DNA from: an uncultured Micrococcus sp.
GTDB taxonomy: Bacteria > Actinomycetota > Actinomycetes > Actinomycetales > Micrococcaceae
Assembly (NCBI GenBank): GCA_946222435.1
Contig: CAMIOJ010000032.1
Span: 1-12,155 of the forward strand
Direction of reading: 5' to 3'
Length of the DNA: 12,155 nt
The number at the start of each line of letters is the position of its first letter. Position 1 is the stretch's first letter. Shown here piece by piece: positions 1-6,286 of the stretch. The position numbers were made by a program, and so were the translations under genes. The notes under the pieces are model-generated. The model was given only the letters and a program-made list of their open reading frames with translations, had not been told where the DNA came from and did no database searches.

Positions 1-520
1 ACAGCCCGGCCCGGACGACGGCCTCCATCACCATGAAGCCCAGCGCCATGCCGGTGGTGCGGGAGTCCACCACCTCCACCGGGATCGAGACCCGCCCGGC
101 CGCCATCCGTGCGGCGTCCACGGTGCCGGACAGCCCGGCCGAGATGTGCACGGACACGATCCGGGCGTAGCCGGCGGTCTCCAGCTCCCGGTAGACCTCC
201 TCGAACACGCCTGGCGCAGGGCGCGAGGTCCGCACGGACTCGTTCGCGGCCAGCGCGAACGGCAGCTCGTGGTGCAGCTCCTCGTCACTCTCGGCGAACA
301 CCTGCTCGCCCACCATGACGGGCATGGGGACCTGGCGCAGGGCGACTGCCAGCGGGTGCGCCAGCACGGTCGGGGGAACGGCGGCCGAGGAGTCGGTGAC
401 GATCGCCGTGCGGTCGCGGCGCGGCGGCTTCAGGCCGTAGCGCACGCGCCCGGCCAGGCGGGAGCGCCGGGCGCGCACGCGCGCCTGGTAGTCCTCCTGC
501 CACTGCAGCACGGACGTCAC
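1..520 (-). CDS. DegV family (probable fatty-acid-binding) protein, 3' end cut by window edge
   Basis: The first 173 residues are visible and no stop occurs before the left edge. The DegV fold signatures are present in order: the strand-plus-acid motif AIVTDSSA (about residues 39-46), TSRPAPG (98-104, the family's TSxPsp motif) and SAGLSGT (127-133), followed by the 'VVDSRTTGMALG' region. DegV/FakB proteins bind a single fatty acid in a central pocket; in Firmicutes they present it to the kinase FakA. Whether this one does is not shown here. About 38 basic residues precede the core. The GTG start is chosen because AGGAGG lies 9 nt upstream (530-535). leuS ends 28 nt upstream on the same strand, so the two are probably co-transcribed. 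A full family member is usually about 280-330 residues, so roughly the C-terminal 40% is missing. The family is secure; the biological role is not. Confidence 0.88.
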   Translation of the reverse strand, partial: MTSVLQWQEDYQARVRARRSRLAGRVRYGLKPPRRDRTAIVTDSSAAVPPTVLAHPLAVALRQVPMPVMVGEQVFAESDEELHHELPFALAANESVRTSRPAPGVFEEVYRELETAGYARIVSVHISAGLSGTVDAARMAAGRVSIPVEVVDSRTTGMALGFMVMEAVVRAGL

Positions 521-548
521 CGCGGCTGCCCTCCTTGGTTCACCCTCG

Positions 549-3056
549 TCAGCGGATGACGAGGTTGACCAGCTTCGGCGCGCGGACGATCACCTTGACG
601 ATCTCCGCATCCCCGATGAACCGCTGCACCTTCTCGGAGGCGCGGGCGGCGGCCTCCAGGTCCGCCTCGGAGATGTCCGCGGGTACGTCCAGGGTGTCGC
701 GGACCTTGCCCTTGACCTGGACCACGGCGGTGACGGTGTCCTCCACCAGCAGCGACTCGTCCACCTCCGGCCAGCCGGAGCGCACCACGGACGGAGTGTG
801 GCCGAGAATGACCCACATGTCTTCCGCGGTGTACGGGGAGAAGAGGGACAGCAGCTTCGCCACGGCCTCGGCGGCCTCGCGGACGGCCGGGTCGGCGGCT
901 CCGGCGCCGTTGTCGATCTCCTTGCGGGCGGCATTGACCAGCTCCATGGTCTTGGCGATCACCACGTTGAACTTGCCCTCTTCCAGGAGCTTGGAGGACT
1001 CGGCGATCGTCTTGTGCGTGGCCGAGCGCAGGGCGGTGGCGACGGAGCCGGACGGGTCCGCGCCCGCCTCCGAGCCGGCCGCGCGCACATCCCGGGCCAC
1101 ACGCCAGGCACGGGCCAGGAACCTGCCGGCGGCTCCCGGGGCCACGTCGGCCCAGTCCACGTCGTCCTCCGGCGGGGAGGCGAACACCATCGTCAGGCGG
1201 ACGGCGTCCACACCGAAGGTGTCCAGCTGCTCGCCGAGATCCACACCGTTGCCCAGGGACTTGGACATGGCCTTGCCGCCGTTGAGCACCTGACCCTGGT
1301 TCAGCAGGGCACGGAACGGCTCAGTGAAGGGCACCAGGCCCATGTCGTGCAGCGCCTTGGTGAAGAAGCGCGCGTAGAGCAGGTGCAGGATGGCGTGCTC
1401 CACGCCGCCCACGTACTGGTCCACCGGCAGCCAGTCGGCCACGGCCTGCGCATCGAACACCGCAGTGTCCTCCTGCGGGGAGGCGTAGCGGAGCACGTAC
1501 CAGGACGAGTCCACGAACGTGTCCATGGTGTCCGAGTCGCGGCGGGCGGGCTTGCCGCAGGACGGGCAGTCGACGGTGACCCAGGCCTCTGCGGCGGCCA
1601 GCGGGGACTGCCCCTTCGGGGCGAGCTGCTCGCCCTTCAGGTCGGTCGGCAGGGTCACCGGCAGCTGGTCCTCCGGGACGAGGACCTCTCCGCAGTCCGG
1701 GCAGTGCACCACCGGGATGGGGGTGCCCCAGAAGCGCTGACGGGACAGCAGCCAGTCACGCAGGCGGTAGTTGGTGGTGCCACGCCCGGTGCCGCGGCCC
1801 TCGAGCACCTCGACGGCCTTGGCGATGGCGTCCGACTTGTTCAGACCGTCCAGCTCACCGGAGTTCACCAGGATGCCGTCCCCGGCGGTGGCGACTCCAG
1901 AGACCGCCGGGTCCTCCTCGCCGGTGTCCACGACCATGCGGACGGGCAGGCCCATGGCGCGGGCGAAGTCCAGATCGCGCTGGTCGTGTGCGGGCACGGC
2001 CATGATGGCCCCGGTGCCGTAGTCCGCCAACACGTAGTCCGAGGCCCAGACGGGCAGGGACTCGCCCGTCAGCGGGTTCACGGCGGTGCGGCCGAGGTCC
2101 ACGCCGGTCTTGGTGCGGTCCGTGGCCTGACGCTCGATCTCGGAGACCTTCTTCAGGTCCTCGCGGTAGGCCTCCAGCTCGGCGCGCCGGTCCTCGGTGA
2201 CCAGGTCCAGGGCGAGCTGCGAGTCCGCTGCCACCACCATGAAGGTCGCGCCGAACAGGGTGTCCGGGCGGGTGGTGAAGACGGTGACGAGCGGGCCGTC
2301 CCCGTCCACCTGGAAGTCCACGTGGGCGCCGGCGGAGCGGCCGATCCAGTTGCGCTGCATGGCGAGCACGCGCTCGGGCCAGTGGCCCTCCAGCTCGGAC
2401 ATGTCGTCCAGCAGAGCGTCCGCGTATTCGGTGATCTTGAAGTACCACTGATTCAGGGTGCGCTTGGTGACCTCGGCCCCGCAGCGTTCGCACGCGCCGT
2501 CCACCACCTGCTCGTTGGCGAGCACGGTCTGGTCCTTCGGGCACCAGTTGACCGGGGAATCCTTCCGGTAGGCCAGCCCGCGCTTGTAGAACTGCTGGAA
2601 CAGCCACTGCGTCCAGCGGTAGTACTCCGGGTCCGAGGTATGCAGCTCGCGGTCCCAGTCCACGGCGATGCCGTAGCGCTGGAAGGACCTCTTCTGCGTC
2701 TCGATGTTCGCGTAGGTCCACTCGGCCGGGTGCGCGTTGCGCTTGATGGCGGCGTTCTCCGCGGGCAGGCCGAAGGAGTCCCAGCCGATCGGGTGGAGCA
2801 CGTCGTAGCCCTGCTGCATCCAGTGGCGCGCCTTCACGTCGCCCATGGCGAACGCCTCGGCATGGCCCATGTGCAGGTCGCCGGAGGGATAGGGGAACAT
2901 GTCCACCACGGTGCGGCGCTCACGGCCGTCCTCGAGGGGGGCGAAGGTGCGCGCGGCCTCCCAGTAGCCGGCCCAGCGGGCCTCGACCTCGCGGAACGAG
3001 TACTCGGCGTCCTCCGGGATCTGCGGGGTGTCCGGAGTGGGGTTGGATGCGGTCAC
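549..3056 (-). CDS. leuS: Leucyl-tRNA synthetase (class Ia)
   Basis: This cytosolic enzyme charges tRNA-Leu with leucine using ATP and removes mischarged amino acids. It has 835 residues, a normal bacterial LeuRS length. The HIGH signature is PYPSGDLHMGH (HMGH at 62-65). A zinc-binding knuckle follows with C172, C189 and C192. The CP1 editing domain shows TTRPDTLFGAT (about 261-271) and the conserved editing aspartate in MAVPAHDQRD (about 359). A second Cys pair set occurs at CPDC (about 453-456) and CPSC (about 498-501). The KMSKS loop is KAMSKSLGNG (about 595). The C-terminal anticodon-binding and tail domains end normally. The start is GTG, with AAGGA about 10 nt upstream. It lies 28 nt before the degV-like gene and 221 nt after the gdx stop; that gap holds a possible leader ORF. 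No oddity was seen in the protein itself. Confidence 0.98.
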   Translation of the reverse strand: MTASNPTPDTPQIPEDAEYSFREVEARWAGYWEAARTFAPLEDGRERRTVVDMFPYPSGDLHMGHAEAFAMGDVKARHWMQQGYDVLHPIGWDSFGLPAENAAIKRNAHPAEWTYANIETQKRSFQRYGIAVDWDRELHTSDPEYYRWTQWLFQQFYKRGLAYRKDSPVNWCPKDQTVLANEQVVDGACERCGAEVTKRTLNQWYFKITEYADALLDDMSELEGHWPERVLAMQRNWIGRSAGAHVDFQVDGDGPLVTVFTTRPDTLFGATFMVVAADSQLALDLVTEDRRAELEAYREDLKKVSEIERQATDRTKTGVDLGRTAVNPLTGESLPVWASDYVLADYGTGAIMAVPAHDQRDLDFARAMGLPVRMVVDTGEEDPAVSGVATAGDGILVNSGELDGLNKSDAIAKAVEVLEGRGTGRGTTNYRLRDWLLSRQRFWGTPIPVVHCPDCGEVLVPEDQLPVTLPTDLKGEQLAPKGQSPLAAAEAWVTVDCPSCGKPARRDSDTMDTFVDSSWYVLRYASPQEDTAVFDAQAVADWLPVDQYVGGVEHAILHLLYARFFTKALHDMGLVPFTEPFRALLNQGQVLNGGKAMSKSLGNGVDLGEQLDTFGVDAVRLTMVFASPPEDDVDWADVAPGAAGRFLARAWRVARDVRAAGSEAGADPSGSVATALRSATHKTIAESSKLLEEGKFNVVIAKTMELVNAARKEIDNGAGAADPAVREAAEAVAKLLSLFSPYTAEDMWVILGHTPSVVRSGWPEVDESLLVEDTVTAVVQVKGKVRDTLDVPADISEADLEAAARASEKVQRFIGDAEIVKVIVRAPKLVNLVIR

Positions 3057-3082
3057 GCTCGTAGGGTCCTTCGTCGACGGGG

Positions 3083-3121
3083 TCAGGGGTCAAGCCTGTC
3101 CATCCTACGCGCCCGCACCAT
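3083..3121 (-). CDS. Possible 12-codon leader ORF upstream of leuS
   Basis: This short frame encodes MVRARRMDRLDP and ends in TGA 26 nt before the leuS GTG. It has one of the strongest ribosome-binding sites in the window, AGGAGG at 3128-3133 with 6 nt to an ATG, better than that of leuS itself. It carries a rare-looking Leu codon (CTT) and two AGG Arg codons, whereas the visible Leu codons of the degV-like gene are all CTG. Such codons could slow ribosomes, as in attenuation leaders, but a single Leu codon is a weak leucine sensor. It may equally be chance, or a remnant of an upstream start. No homology can be judged at this length. It overlaps a candidate -10 box (3102-3107); if that box is the only leuS promoter, this ORF would not be transcribed whole. 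Confidence 0.3.
   Translation of the reverse strand: MVRARRMDRLDP
3102..3107 (-). promoter_or_regulatory. Candidate -10 box for leuS
   Basis: On the minus strand the hexamer reads TAGGAT, fitting the actinobacterial TAnnnT pattern. It would give a 5' leader of about 40 nt before the leuS GTG at 3056. No -35 resembling TTGACA is visible 16-18 bp upstream, so this is only a candidate. A tandem direct repeat of GGGGTCA (plus strand, 3079-3092) lies between it and the leuS Shine-Dalgarno. Confidence 0.25.
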
Positions 3122-3133
3122 GGAGAACCTCCT

Positions 3134-3147
3134 GTGCCCGCGGGCAC
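3134..3147. repeat. 14-bp perfect palindrome before the leuS leader ORF
   Basis: The sequence GTGCCCGCGGGCAC is a perfect palindrome that touches the AGGAGG of the short leader ORF. As RNA it could form a 5-bp stem with a CGCG loop; as DNA it could be an operator. Palindromes of this composition arise easily in very GC-rich DNA. The rest of the gdx-leuS gap (3148-3277) contains no gene; near the gdx stop it can fold into a GNRA-like small hairpin (GUCG-GCGA-CGAC) within weak outer pairing, not a convincing terminator because no U-run follows. Confidence 0.4.
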
Positions 3148-3277
3148 GCCCTGGACCCGCTCGCGCTCGCCCTTCCCGACGACGGTCGCCCAGCCCCGCG
3201 TGCCGGCTCGCCTCCACCGGGGCGGGCGTCGAGGAGCGCGGCCGGGTGCCGTCGTCGCCGACACGATGCCGGGCACG

Positions 3278-3592
3278 TCAGGAGACGAGCTTGAGCCCGA
3301 CGACTCCCCCGACGATCATCAGCAGGAAGAGGATCTTGAGGATGGAGACGGCCTCGGCGCCGGTGGCCATGGCGTAGACGACCGTGAGAGCCGCTCCGAT
3401 GCCCACCCAGACGGCGTAGGCGGTGCCCACCGGAAGCTCCCGCAGCGCGTGGGCGAGCCCGCCCATGCTGGCCAGAAGGGCGACGACGAAGACCACCGAC
3501 GGGCCCAGGCGCGAGAACCCGTCCGACCGGCTCAGGGCGGTGGCCCACACGGCCTCCAGGGCTCCGGAGAGGACGAGGACGATCCAGGACAT
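3278..3592 (-). CDS. gdx: Small multidrug resistance (SMR) protein, Gdx/SugE-type guanidinium exporter
   Basis: This 104-residue protein has four hydrophobic helices, the SMR size. Antiparallel dimers of the Gdx subtype export guanidinium in exchange for protons across the cytoplasmic membrane. The Gdx residue set is in place: proton and substrate-coupling E13, W16, S42 and the signature PVGTAYAVW with Y59 and W62, plus K101 near the C-terminus. This set separates Gdx from EmrE-type multidrug pumps, which share E14 but not the rest. The ATG at 3592 is chosen over a longer frame because GGAGGA (3599-3604) lies 6 nt upstream and the protein then begins MSWIVLVLSGALE, the usual N-terminus. A guanidine-III riboswitch-like element abuts the Shine-Dalgarno and independently supports the substrate. 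The YkvI-like gene ends 175 nt upstream; leuS follows 221 nt downstream. Older annotations would call it SugE. Confidence 0.93.
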   Translation of the reverse strand: MSWIVLVLSGALEAVWATALSRSDGFSRLGPSVVFVVALLASMGGLAHALRELPVGTAYAVWVGIGAALTVVYAMATGAEAVSILKILFLLMIVGGVVGLKLVS

Positions 3593-3604
3593 GACTGCTC
3601 CTCC

Positions 3605-3648
3605 GGGCCGTCTTGTCGCTGTCCGGGTACGGCTCCCCTCGTCCGGGG
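3605..3648 (-). ncRNA. Guanidine-III (ykkC-III) riboswitch
   Basis: The minus-strand RNA carries the ykkC-III conserved blocks in order: CCGGACGAGG (3637-3646), GCCGTACCCGG (3623-3633) and GACAAGACGGC (3607-3617). They allow the family's H-type pseudoknot: P1 pairs CCGG (3643-3646) with CCGG (3623-3626), and P2 pairs GCCGU (3629-3633) with ACGGC (3607-3611). This closely follows the Thermobifida fusca aptamer as I remember it. The 3' strand of P2 ends 2 nt before GGAGGA (3599-3604), the Shine-Dalgarno of gdx. Guanidine binding would stabilise the pseudoknot; how that changes ribosome access here is inferred, and most likely acts on translation because no terminator lies between aptamer and gene. 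Identification rests on the conserved blocks, the pairing and the downstream guanidinium exporter. Confidence 0.92.
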
Positions 3649-3663
3649 CCCACGGGAACGGCG

Positions 3664-3711
3664 GGCCGTGACCGAGACTCGCACGGCCGGCCCGCGGGAG
3701 CAAGCCGGCCG
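3664..3711 (-). terminator. Overlapping hairpins between ykvI-like gene and gdx; possible terminator
   Basis: Two inverted repeats share one arm and cannot form together. One pairs CGGCCGGC (3684-3691) with GCCGGCCG (3704-3711), 8 perfect base pairs with a 12-nt loop. The other pairs GGCCGTG (3664-3670) with CACGGCC (3682-3688), 7 base pairs with an 11-nt loop. They sit after the YkvI-like stop and before the riboswitch. Neither is followed by a U-run. They may stop or slow readthrough from the upstream gene, but a Rho-independent terminator is not proven. No TAnnnT -10 box is evident in 3649-3767, so where the gdx transcript begins is unclear. Confidence 0.35.
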
Positions 3712-3767
3712 AGCGCGGTGCGGCCGGACGCCCGGCGCGCCGGCGCCGTCAGGGGACGCCAGGAACG

Positions 3768-5018
3768 TCAGGCCCGTGAGGAGTCCGCACCGTGCGTGTG
3801 CTCCGGCGTCTCGGCCTCCACCGCGTCGGTCACCTGCCGGCTGTCCGCCACCGAGTGGTCCGCGGCCTCGGCGACCTGCTCCTGATTGCGATCGGTGAAC
3901 TCGTGGCCCTCGGACCGCTTCATCCCGAGCAGGGCCGTCAGACGGTAGCGGACGCGGGTCTCCTCGTCGATGCGGTCGCGATGGGTGAGCCACCAGACGA
4001 CAAGCACCACGATCATGGCCATGCCGATGTAGCCGAGCACGGGGTACACGTAGGTCATCAGCGTGTCGAAGCCGACGAAGCTGACGGCGAAGGCCGCCAG
4101 GGTTCCCACCGCGAAGACCGGGTAGAACCGGAACCGCCTGCCGGACAGACGCTTTCCGAGGGCGTAGAGCATGCCGATCGCGGAGTTGTACACCATCACG
4201 TAGATGACCACGACCATCACCCACGGAGCCCAGTCGTTCATCCCGGCGAAGAGGGCGAGCATGGGGACGTCCGCCTCGCCCGCGTGCTCGAAGCCGGCGA
4301 ACAGGGCGACGGCAGCCATGGTCATCAGCACCATGTACAGCGCGCCGCCGGCCAGCCCACCGACGAACGCCTCACGCGGGTTCGCGTGGTTGCCTCCGAT
4401 CACGATGGACATGGACACGCCCATCAGCAGCGCCAGGCCGGTGTAGTTCAGGGAGGACAGCCACCACGGCGAGACCGGGGATTCGGTCTGGGAGGCCAGC
4501 TCGGACAGGGCGCCGGCGTCGGACGGCCAGGAGGCCACGCCCACCACGAAGGCCACGATCACCGCGACGATCACCAGCGGCGTGACCAGGGAGATCACCG
4601 AGGAGACCTTGTCCACGTCCATGAGTCCGGTGACCAGCACGAGGGCCACCATGATCACCGTGCCCGCCCACGTGGGCCAGCCCAGCTGCTGTTCCAGGGT
4701 AGAGCCGGCGCCGGCGAGCATCACGAAGCCGATGGCGAAGAGCGTGACCGTCACGGCGACGTCCAGGAAGCGGGAGATCGCCGGGTGGGTCACCCGCCGG
4801 AACACGCCCTGGTGGTCGTCGGCCAAGAAGAGGCTGCCCAGCTGGAGGACCACCGCACCCGCAATGGTCATCAGCAGTCCGGAGATGACCGCGCCGGCGA
4901 TGCCGACGGCGCCGAAGGAGATGAAGTACTGGATGACCTCGGCACCCGTGGCGAAGCCGGCACCGACGAGCAGTCCGACGAAGGCCAGCGAGATCTTGAG
5001 GGAGCGGGCCACGCTCAT
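3768..5018 (-). CDS. YkvI-family membrane protein (putative transporter)
   Basis: The 416-residue product has about ten strongly hydrophobic segments between residues 6 and about 345, then a hydrophilic tail of about 70 residues rich in E, D, H and Q that should be cytoplasmic. The N-terminal helix contains VGAGFATGAEVIQYF (about 18-32), the broken-helix glycine motif typical of YkvI (COG3949) proteins, which resemble LeuT-fold secondary transporters. No substrate is established for the family that I know of. The ATG at 5018 is preferred over a GTG 8 codons upstream because the first helix then begins normally and AAGGA lies 4 nt before it, a rather short spacing. It is separated from the hydrolase by 184 nt with dyad symmetry. 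Its position just upstream of a guanidine-regulated exporter raises the possibility of a related substrate, but the riboswitch lies after this gene, so it does not control it in cis. Confidence 0.85.
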   Translation of the reverse strand: MSVARSLKISLAFVGLLVGAGFATGAEVIQYFISFGAVGIAGAVISGLLMTIAGAVVLQLGSLFLADDHQGVFRRVTHPAISRFLDVAVTVTLFAIGFVMLAGAGSTLEQQLGWPTWAGTVIMVALVLVTGLMDVDKVSSVISLVTPLVIVAVIVAFVVGVASWPSDAGALSELASQTESPVSPWWLSSLNYTGLALLMGVSMSIVIGGNHANPREAFVGGLAGGALYMVLMTMAAVALFAGFEHAGEADVPMLALFAGMNDWAPWVMVVVIYVMVYNSAIGMLYALGKRLSGRRFRFYPVFAVGTLAAFAVSFVGFDTLMTYVYPVLGYIGMAMIVVLVVWWLTHRDRIDEETRVRYRLTALLGMKRSEGHEFTDRNQEQVAEAADHSVADSRQVTDAVEAETPEHTHGADSSRA

Positions 5019-5034
5019 GGAGTCCTTTCCGCAT

Positions 5035-5081
5035 CCGGGCACGGTGGTGCCCGGCCACTGTTCCGGGGAGTGTTTCAGTGG
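5035..5081 (-). promoter_or_regulatory. Two adjoining inverted repeats upstream of the ykvI-like gene
   Basis: In the minus-strand direction the first repeat pairs CCACTG with CAGTGG (5076-5081 and 5055-5060, loop 15 nt). It is followed without a gap by CCGGGCAC and GTGCCCGG (5047-5054 and 5035-5042), a perfect 8-bp stem with a 4-nt CACC loop. The second ends 5 nt before the Shine-Dalgarno region. A TAATCT -10-like box lies just upstream at 5085-5090 with no clear -35; if used, transcription would begin inside the first repeat, making that repeat more likely an operator than an RNA hairpin. The remaining gap to the hydrolase (5091-5202) holds no gene; CCCAG/CTGGG and GCTCC/GGAGC short dyads are seen there. 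Confidence 0.45.
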
Positions 5082-5202
5082 TCCAGATTAGGGGTGGCTG
5101 TGCGGGTACCCCAGGTCGGCTGGGCATGGATCGGTAAGTGTGGTGCGATTCACATGGACGCGGCGGTCCGCATTCGGCTCCGGCCAGGGAGCGGAGGAAC
5201 CT

Positions 5203-6222
5203 TCACCGCGGTGGACGCGGACTGAGGAACTCCTCGATCAGCGCCGCGCACTCCGGAGCCTTCTCGTAGTGCAGCAGGTGCCCGACGCCCGGCAGCACGG
5301 TCAGCTCCACGCGCGGTGACACGGCCGCGATCCGCTCGGCCAGCGCCTTCTGGGATGCCGGCGAGCCCATCGGATCCTCGGCGCCGGCCACGAGGAGGAC
5401 CGGCAGGGCCAGCCGGTCAGCGCTGTCCGGCACGGAACCGGTGGTGCTGGCGCGGTATGACTGAGCCAGCGACGCCCGGGTGGCGAAGGCGGAGAAGTAC
5501 CGGGTGTGCTGGTCATGGGTGTGCGCGAGGATGCGCGCGTCCCCGGTCTCGGACATGAAGAGTGTGGTGAACCAGGTGATCAGCGGCGCCCGCAGGAGAC
5601 CGTCCCCGAGCCGCTCCGGCAGACGCGCGGCGGCCGCGTAGTAACCCTGGGCGACGGCGGCGGTCGTCCTGTCCAGCAGCGATCCGTTCGCAGACAGCGC
5701 CGGCTCGGAGATGGGGTTGAGCAAGACCAGACAGGACCAGCGCTGCGGATCCTGCGCCGCCAGGTGCCCCGCCACGATCGAGCCGTAGGAATGCCCGAGC
5801 AACACCGCATCAGCGGGGACATCCAGCTGGTCGACGGCGGCGGCCACCGCGTCCGCATGATGTGCCACCGAGTGCTCGGCGGTGGGGAAGGCGCCGGAGG
5901 CGCCGAAGCCCGGCAGGTCCACGGCCAGGATCCGATGGCCGGGAAGGCAGTCGGCGAGCAGGGCGAGCCCATGATGATCCCCGCGGAAGCCGTGGACGAA
6001 GACGAAGGCGGGTGCCGTCGTCGTGCCCTCCGGGAGGTACTCGAACACGGCCACCGGCACGGCCGCACCGCCGACGGGATCGGTCACCGCAACGTCCCGG
6101 CGGACCGGGGTGCGCGCAGGCATCCCGGTGAAACGGGACGGGTCGCCGGCGGACGGCGGGCGGAAGCGATCACGCAGGCGGACCGGGGGCACCTCGTCCG
6201 TGCGTGTTCCGTGGGACTGCAT
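5203..6222 (-). CDS. Alpha/beta hydrolase fold protein
   Basis: The 339-residue product has the full alpha/beta hydrolase core. The oxyanion-hole motif is FVFVHGFRGDHHG (HG at about 77-78), the nucleophile elbow is GHSYGS with catalytic S145, the acid is D283 in AGAEDPMG, and the base is H315 in PGVGHLLHYEKAPE. There is a cap insertion of about 100 residues between strands 6 and 7 and an N-terminal extension of about 50 residues before the first strand. No signal peptide or membrane segment is seen, so it is probably cytosolic. The substrate cannot be told; esterase, epoxide hydrolase and C-C hydrolase subfamilies share these motifs. The start is uncertain: ATG 6222 lacks a Shine-Dalgarno but fits a leaderless promoter; ATG 6123 and an upstream TTG at 6273 are alternatives. 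priA ends 64 nt upstream. Confidence 0.88.
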   Translation of the reverse strand: MQSHGTRTDEVPPVRLRDRFRPPSAGDPSRFTGMPARTPVRRDVAVTDPVGGAAVPVAVFEYLPEGTTTAPAFVFVHGFRGDHHGLALLADCLPGHRILAVDLPGFGASGAFPTAEHSVAHHADAVAAAVDQLDVPADAVLLGHSYGSIVAGHLAAQDPQRWSCLVLLNPISEPALSANGSLLDRTTAAVAQGYYAAAARLPERLGDGLLRAPLITWFTTLFMSETGDARILAHTHDQHTRYFSAFATRASLAQSYRASTTGSVPDSADRLALPVLLVAGAEDPMGSPASQKALAERIAAVSPRVELTVLPGVGHLLHYEKAPECAALIEEFLSPRPPR

Positions 6223-6229
6223 GCCCGTC

Positions 6230-6235
6230 AGCCTA
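6230..6235 (-). promoter_or_regulatory. Candidate -10 box for a leaderless hydrolase transcript
   Basis: TAGGCT fits the TAnnnT pattern and ends exactly 7 nt before ATG 6222, the spacing of leaderless actinobacterial genes. The gene has no Shine-Dalgarno. No recognisable -35 is present, so confidence is low. Confidence 0.35.
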
Positions 6236-6286
6236 ACTACGACGGCACTGCACTCCCGATTCGCGCGCGACAACCCGCCGCGCTGG

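Noticed and set aside
3057..3277. A T-box riboswitch upstream of leuS
   Set aside because: No T-box core (AGGGUGGnACCGCG-like) or specifier loop could be found in the 221-nt gap.
798..3377. An 859-codon plus-strand open frame across leuS
   Set aside because: Antisense shadow of leuS with the same skewed composition and no family motif.
5035..5081. A guanidine-II (mini-ykkC) riboswitch, because two hairpins stand in tandem before a transporter
   Set aside because: The class requires ACGR tetraloops in both hairpins; here the loops are CACC and a 15-nt sequence.
3792..5225. A 477-codon plus-strand open frame across the ykvI-like gene
   Set aside because: Very His, Asp and Gly-rich shadow translation; the opposite strand encodes a coherent membrane protein.
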